Of a stretch of DNA of 64,000 nt, positions 57,930-64,000 are shown in pieces. Source of the DNA: Hyaloperonospora brassicae (taxonomy: Eukaryota; Oomycota; Peronosporomycetes; Peronosporales; Peronosporaceae); assembly GCA_947650285.1 (NCBI GenBank), contig CANTFL010001383.1:62001-126000 (forward strand). Reading direction: 5' to 3'. The translations under genes and the position numbers were made by a program. Numbering within the stretch: the stretch's first letter is position 1; each line of letters opens with the position of its first letter. The notes beneath the pieces were generated by a model that ran no database searches, was not told where the DNA came from, and saw only the letters and a program-made list of their open reading frames with translations.

Positions 57930-59265
57930 GGGAAAGTTTGACCCCCACCGACGGTAAATTTAACCCGCTCCCATTTGCCGCACCCATCGCTCATTTGATA
58001 CCTATTGGGTGAAAATTTCCCCTTTTTGGGTTAGATGACAAACTGCGCAGCTGTGCTGTGGGTAGATCAGCACAGAACTGCAGAATTCTCAGTATGATGG
58101 TCCTGAATTATACAAAGCGAAAAACTCTTAAAAATACCACGAATATGCTGTTCTTTGAATCTTTCTACTCCATACTGCGATAGCATGCTCGTCGGGGAAA
58201 TGTGGTTCCTCGAGGATCGTAGTATCTGCCATCATCTGCAGGCGCCAAATTTCCAGCCCCGGATAATCAGCAGGTGTGTCAAGTGTCCGTCACCGTCTAC
58301 TCGAGTTTGAAATCCTGCATTGTCCGCACTCAAATCTATCCATAGAGCTTCCAGTCCCGTTAACCATCCAGTTCTTTTACACGCTCAGATTGTTGAATGT
58401 TGACGATATCTTTTTCTACCACTAGACAAGCATCATATCCAGGGTCACTTTTGATCACATCCAAGACGGCTGCCGGCTTCGATCCAGATCTCAGCAATCG
58501 CTTCAACTTTTCAAATTGCTCTGTAGTCATTCTTCTGGCGATTGGCAAAGATCGTAAATCAAGCGCAGCGGGATGTGTATGATCCCTGGCAAAAGCGATG
58601 GTGAAGCAGCCGGCGTTTTGGGTGCATCGTTCTTGATTTTTGCGCTCCACTTGCATCCCGTGAGAATAGATCGGCGCTTTCGTTTCGGCTCCACCCCTGC
58701 TTCTAGACGACTGTCCGGCTTCCCTGCTCGAGCGCAAACAATATAGTGGGTGACGGGTAGGCAAACGTCTTCGGGTTCGTCTGACCTGGCTCTCTTGGAA
58801 CAATTTGTTTTTCTCTTCTTGACTGAGAACCCGTGCTGGTGAGCGGCCTTCTTCAGCGACGTAAAGGCATCGTCACAAGTGGGAAAGACTTCTCCAGAAA
58901 AATATCTTCTAAAAGTCCAGGGAAGGAGGTATCGTCGCTGCCGCAAAGGGTTGGGCCAGAGCGTTCAACTTGCGAAGGCGCACCGTTATCCTCAGGGTAA
59001 GAGCCATCAACGTCTGATCGTTTTCATCTGGCCGTCCAGAGCTCAAGTACCCTTCACTTGCACTGGCGATGATAGCGATAAAGTGCGGAAAGTACTATGC
59101 GAAATGCACACAAACGTTGGAAAACTCAGATCAGATTCAGTCCGGACTCCTTCGTCGCTATCTAACCAAAAAAGGGGAAAGTTCACCCAATGAGGATCAA
59201 ATGAGCAATGGGTGCGGCAAATGGGAGCGGGTTAAATTTTCCGTCGGTGGGGGGTAAACCCGCCC
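57930..59265 (-). mobile_element. Non-autonomous MULE (1,336 bp) with ~108-bp terminal inverted repeats
   Basis: Terminal inverted repeats at 57930-58037 and about 59158-59265, both beginning GGG and sharing long blocks (CACCGACGG, TTTAACCCGCTCCCATTTG, CTCATTTGAT). A degraded 9-bp duplication flanks it. The interior carries only the DNA-binding N-terminus of a FAR1/MULE transposase (58360-58946), so the catalytic part is gone. Confidence 0.8.
58360..58946 (-). pseudogene. FAR1/MULE transposase N-terminal DNA-binding remnant
   Basis: The first frame (58946 to about 58620) carries a FAR1-type zinc-binding start (F..CDDAF.SLKKAAHQHGFSV, later YIVCARAG, KRKRRSILTGCKW). After a frame change near 58610-58630 the second frame continues with the HTHP-type ligands (FARDHTHPAAL) and a following helical stretch to 58360. 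No DDE catalytic block follows. TTG start, frameshift and truncation make it a pseudogene. Confidence 0.7.
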
Positions 59266-59274
59266 ACGGATTAC
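59266..59274. repeat. Small MULE right target-site duplication (9 bp)
   Basis: acggattac, paired with 57921-57929. Confidence 0.5.
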
Positions 59275-61577
59275 CTCTATCCCAGATGCAGTCGCTTCGT
59301 TGACGCCTTGTGCTTCTTTCGCTCCATATTTACACGCACTCACACGAGTCGTCCACGCGTCTTCCTCTGTGGGACGTGGTGGATGAGCGTGTGTTTGTGC
59401 ACCTGCGATAACGCTCCCCCTACCAGCGCACAGATTTGCTGTTGCAAACGTCGAAGGCGGGCATTCCACGCACGCTTGTTTGATGGTCCTCTGGTGCGCC
59501 TCTACTACGCAGCGTTTTCTCTACCCCTTGCTGATTATCGCAAGGGCACTTCTGTGTACGCGAGCCGACAAACACCCCTTACTATGTGCTCTCGATGATA
59601 CGCTCGCCCTTTTCATGTGTGTGCGGACACTTGCTTCATGCAAGCAACGCTGTCGTGTTATCGTTGACGCAGTGCGTTCATCTCTGTGCTGTAACGTTGA
59701 TCAGCGCGTGCCCTCCTTGTTTACTTGACTATGGTGCGGGTCCCCAGAGACGAATCTAAGAAAGAGCGTCCACAAGAGACCAGTACGTGTATGATGCGCA
59801 TCGATGATGTGACGAGCGAACGTCGTTTCAGAGGGCCTTGCATAGAAGACTGCCATCAGCGTCGCTGGACTCAATCGACAGCAGTTTTGCGAGCATTACC
59901 TGTCGGACGTGGCCATATCTGCACAGACGGGCTGCTAGATGTCGACAGCACACGAGCCCTACCCGTCATCACTCGACTATAGATTGGCATCCTCCATTGA
60001 TCGCGTGTGTCCAAGCATCTTGCAACTCGCGGGCCTTTTATCGTCTCCGCCCATCCAGTCGTGTCCGCACTGTTGCACACGAAGCGCTAAATGGCTGTTC
60101 TACTGAGCTTTAGCAAGACCAACGAGCGGAGGTATAGCAAGTCCGTGCCGCACCGTTAGCATCAGTTACGCTGCATACACTAGGTCACGACATGCACTTG
60201 CTCGCAACTGCACTCAAAGTTGGTCAAGTACTTGAGTGTACCTCCAACGATGGTCGAGTGACGTAGTGTTTGTCAGTATCCGATTGGACGCCGCATGTCG
60301 AGTCCTTTTCTTTAGATAGTGCAGCTCTGGTGTTGTTGCTGAGTACGTCGTCCAGTGAGCATAACAGCCGGTGCTACTTCTTCTCCAACGGGCATGCATG
60401 ATGTTCGTCGTTCAATGCATCCTGCAATTTGCAAACTGCATTTTGCATCCCATGTACACGTACTCGACCGACAATCGATGACGATGAACCATCACTGAGA
60501 GTGCAGCTGTCTTGTCCGAATATTTCTATCGTTTGTACGGGATGATACGGAACGCAAGGCTCGGCTACACCTGCGACCAGTCGTGTCGTGAACGAGAAGC
60601 CACGTTCATATAGTGGAGGGAGTGCAGTGGTTTGTCTTAACCCAACATCACTGTCCAGACACAGCGACTGGATCCGTCACGTTTGTGGACCATCCAACCA
60701 ATGTCCCATGCGGCCGTGACATGGCCAGTGGCGTGTTATCAATGACGGACAACGACGATTGAGGAACACATAGCGCGTTGCACGCGTCGCTTTTATTAGC
60801 GATGCGAGATGTTGTAGAAAGATGAGTGTTCGTTGATGCACTTGTTCCAGAAGATGTAGAAGTAAAAGTGAATATATTTAAGCATTAACCTCCCTCGTTC
60901 GTTAATACCTACAGATGCATGCGAAACGGACTGCAACTATACCGTCTATAGTGCACGTCTATCCCGCTCCGTCCCACCTGTTACGACATCGACAAGACGA
61001 CATGGTAATCTCGTCGCCTCGTCTCATATGTCGCAACATCCTGGTGGTCCGACGTGGCGACATCGTCGCCTCGTCCCATAGGTCAAGATGTCAAACTTAT
61101 TAGCCAATCAGGTACGATTGTAACTTACCGTGTCACGGGGTATTGCCCTTGACCCTCGCGACTTGTCAGAAACGATATCTTCTAACAGATGTCTCGTCTC
61201 GCGTGAAGATGCTACACACTATCATCCTTGCTATTGACATCGTATGCGGCCGCTGTGTAGTGGACTGACCGGCGGAGTAGCTGATACATCGACGCGCAAT
61301 GCATGAGCTGCTCAGCCGCCAGTCCACGTTACCGCCCAGAATGCGGCGGACTATGGTAACAATCCAAGTCGTCCTGACTTCAATAGATCTTCGCAAATGT
61401 GAGCTCCGTGCTACTGTCGAGATGCGGACCCGGTATATGATTGACTACCACCAACATTTCAAGTGATTAGCTTTTTGCATAGTCGCGGCACATTTGGCGA
61501 TAGCATGTCGTGGGCCGGGCGATTGCTTTCTTGGTCTGGGCACAATGGATTACTTGACGCGAACCTGAGACGCTTGT
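59275..61577. other. Gene-poor, GC-richer region
   Basis: Short frames only, no recognised domain. A small imperfect repeat (tcgtcgcctcgtc followed by tcata/ccata and ggtc/tgtc) occurs twice near 61012-61083. Confidence 0.4.
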
Positions 61578-62018
61578 TGTAACGGGGTAGCCCGTTACAT
61601 GACATTGTCATTAAGAAGAAATGACAACAGCGAATATTCAACGCAATATTCGTTTAACAATATCACCAAGCGTATTGATATTGTTGAGATGACTGAAGGG
61701 TATACTCATTGGTTGATATTGAGATGAAACCAACCCACGGATCGATGCTAGACGCGCGCAATGGGTGGTAGGTAGACGATACCCTACGTTTAGTTCGATT
61801 AATATAATTAAGTCAGGACAAACAAGAGAAATAAGAGTTATAGGACTTAATCGTATTCAATAACATTCTACGTTTACCACGCCTAGAGGCTTTACCTTAG
61901 TCGTCACCTTCCTCTGTGTAAGTGTTTACACCTAGCTGAGTACTGACCTTCGCTGTTGTCAGTGAAAGGTTGACTCCTTACTGGTAGTCCAGTACGTAGT
62001 CACCAGTGCCCCGTTACA
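61578..62018 (+). repeat. Gypsy 5' LTR (441 bp), long subfamily
   Basis: TGTAACGGGG to CCCCGTTACA. Hairpins persist with paired base changes relative to copies A and B: 61605-61627 (TTGTCATT/AATGACAA, where copy B has TTGTCACTTT/AAAGTGACAA) and CGAATATT/AATATTCG near 61632-61653. ACTGG/CCAGT near the 3' end is another hairpin. Confidence 0.85.
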
Positions 62019-62051
62019 CCTCGTGGCACTTTGTAGTCCGTCCAAGGACCC
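62019..62051 (+). other. Remnant of primer-binding region and leader after the LTR
   Basis: The sequence after the LTR keeps GCACTTTGTAGTCC and the following TCCAAGGACC of copies A and B, then similarity stops. The copy is therefore a 5' LTR with about 33 bases of internal region, truncated, rather than a solo LTR. Confidence 0.7.
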
Positions 62052-64000
62052 GATAGCGCTAAAATAGTACTTAGTGTGACCCTTATCTGCTTAGCGTCAT
62101 TGCCACAAATTTTGTAATAAATTTCATTTATTTGTCTTAGGAAATGTCAATTTATTTGTTAATGCTAGCTGGGTAAAGACGCACTTTTTTGCCAGCATGG
62201 CTCTATAATCCGATCTTTATATGATAATCGTTATATAACAACTAGCTTGTTCCTACTGCTCATCTTGACATTTTGTCGGTATAAGTAAAAAAGAATTTAG
62301 GACATACTCACTACCGCCAGCGCATAAGCGTCTAACTGTTCTCTATTTGTTTGAGTGCTTAAGGTTTCGCCTGATTAAACAAAAAGCTCGTGGAGAATTC
62401 CTTTCCGCTTGAACAATTGAACGACTCCATATCTACAATATCACTTTTAATAACTAATAAGAGTACGTGAATAGTCGCCAGGTGGCGCTATTTACATTGT
62501 TAAATGCTCGCAAACGTGATGCAGCCAGCCCTTGTTGCAAAATTAATAGAGTAAAATATGATTTTTTTTAATTTGAAATCGATAGTCTCGTGGTGGCGAA
62601 TAAAATTTCTACACGCAAGTGGTGCAACCATATTGGCACGTTTGCCTTATACCCTCTATATACAAAAATATGCAATGCACATTAGCAGAAGTAAACTATG
62701 GCGGAAATTTTCATTCTCTTCGTCAATGTTTGCTCCTGTAGATATTGATAATGTATATTTGAGAACTCCTACATTCTTTTATCAATGGTATTGAATTAAA
62801 CTAAACTAATTCACACATTACAAGTTAAGTGCCTTCATAAGGCGCTCGAATCATTTGGATTCCAAAGACAGCTTAATCGTCATCTTGTACGCACTATCTA
62901 CGGTAGAATATATCATAGAACAGTTCTTTGAAGCAGGTCAAAATTCTCTGTCGGTAATGAGTATACAACCATCATTTTTCCGTTAACTATGAAACATAGC
63001 AGACGTTATTCCTAACGTTTTGACTAATTAAGTCACTACTTATTGTTCTATTTATTTATATTTACAAAAGAGTTATCAATCAAGTAAATGTAGTAGCTTC
63101 GCTAACACAATCGAGATAAATAATTGATACGATATATGAGTGTGTACCAAACATTTTCGGATACAAGATAACTTTCTAGTACGTAAGGTGTCGTCAACGT
63201 TTTATGACAACGGTCTACGTTTTGTTACGTTTTTACATTCCAACGCATTTCTCAATAAACTTTGGATATCTTTATCCCTTGAGTAACCTGTAGTCGATTA
63301 CACTTATACAGATAACGTATCGAACATGATCATTGAAATAAGAACCTATATTGTTTCTACGTCTTGGTTTTAAGGATGTTGCTCACGGTCGTACCAGGAA
63401 ATGGGCAGCGCTCCACATTTTATCCATGTTTATCCAGCCAAGATGTGACGAGATGAAGTCCAACGTAAGCTCAAATTATCCGTCAAGGATGATATCAGAT
63501 AGAACAGTCGATATAAAAGAACGATTTACGGTTCAAAAAGTGTCGATAAAAGAGCTAGACCGGGCTGCTTTCAACCATTTTGACGTGATGATGTCTAACG
63601 AAGATTTGTAGATTCATACATTCACGTGCAAGGGTGTCGCTTCTTGTACCTCTCGAAATAATGTGTCGATTCAGAAAAGTGATAAGGTATTGTCGTATCA
63701 CTGAAAAGAAGCAAAATGACACTTTACTCATTCCATTCTGACTAAAAATTGCCACAGCAATGACTCTTATGATCTAGTTGCACGACCCGTAGTCAATCAT
63801 GTTGTTAAAATTTTATAAGCACTGACTTGCTTCAATAGGATAGTAACTTCCAAGGGCTGCTATAAGGGACCGATATATGCTACTGAAAGTAGAGACAGAG
63901 AGACGTGCACGAACACGCGAACCATGTCGATTACGCCTAGAACTGTAGATACTATGTTTAATGATTCTTGTAGTGGAGCTGATAGACTTCAGCCAAAGAC
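62052..64000. other. Gene-poor sequence to the window end
   Basis: AT-rich with no recognised gene, repeat or transposon end. Short frames at 62558-62794 and 63351-63611 have no motif support. Confidence 0.4.

Noticed and set aside
1..64000. tRNA, rRNA, CRISPR arrays, bacterial operons or riboswitches
   Set aside because: No T-arm/B-box type sequence outside the transposons, no regular spaced repeats, and eukaryotic transposon content throughout.

Overview
The window looks like oomycete (Peronosporales-type) nuclear DNA. The reasons are Ty3/Gypsy elements whose LTRs run TGTAACGGG to CCCGTTACA, Mutator-like (MULE/FAR1-type) DNA transposons, a convergent pair of intronless bZIP genes with altered DNA-contact residues, and one small secreted protein with a degenerate RxLR motif followed by EER. 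No rRNA, tRNA, CRISPR array or bacterial operon structure was seen. Species cannot be assigned by eye.

Layout. 1-5527 is gene-poor. 5528-21850 is a 16.3-kb head-to-head composite of two almost identical 7.98-kb Gypsy chromoviruses (copy A on the minus strand, copy B on the plus strand). They are separated by 39 bp, followed by a 305-bp extra LTR piece, and bracketed by the 5-bp duplication ttttg. Each copy carries gag, pol, an integrase C-terminus with a chromodomain in a different frame, and a 535-codon open frame on the opposite strand. 23992-26169 holds two bZIP paralogues, tail to tail. 29431-35899 is a graveyard of older LTRs (a solo LTR with perfect duplication, a second solo LTR, a degraded piece) and a 4.0-kb MULE with a broken transposase. 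35900-49128 is AT-rich and nearly gene-free, with a Copia-like scrap at 44.5 kb. 49129-52959 is a second palindrome (1.47-kb arms, 0.9-kb centre) of unknown class. 57286-57690 is the RxLR-like gene, with a 1.3-kb non-autonomous MULE 240 bp upstream of its start. 61578-62018 is a 5' LTR with its primer-binding region, then truncated.

Most notable observation: the young Gypsy element is packed, LTRs and genes alike, with short perfect inverted repeats (arms commonly 7-11 nt, loops 0-10 nt, roughly one every 25-45 bases). In related relic LTRs the hairpins persist with paired base changes. I do not know of a described element with this property. The same element shows a textbook -1 frameshift signal at the gag/pol junction (slippery A AAA AAT, 8-nt spacer, 11-bp stem), a second frame break before the integrase C-terminus that both copies share, and an antisense gene-like frame with its own initiator-like motif.

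Most of the other open frames begin at non-ATG codons or are shadows and were left out.
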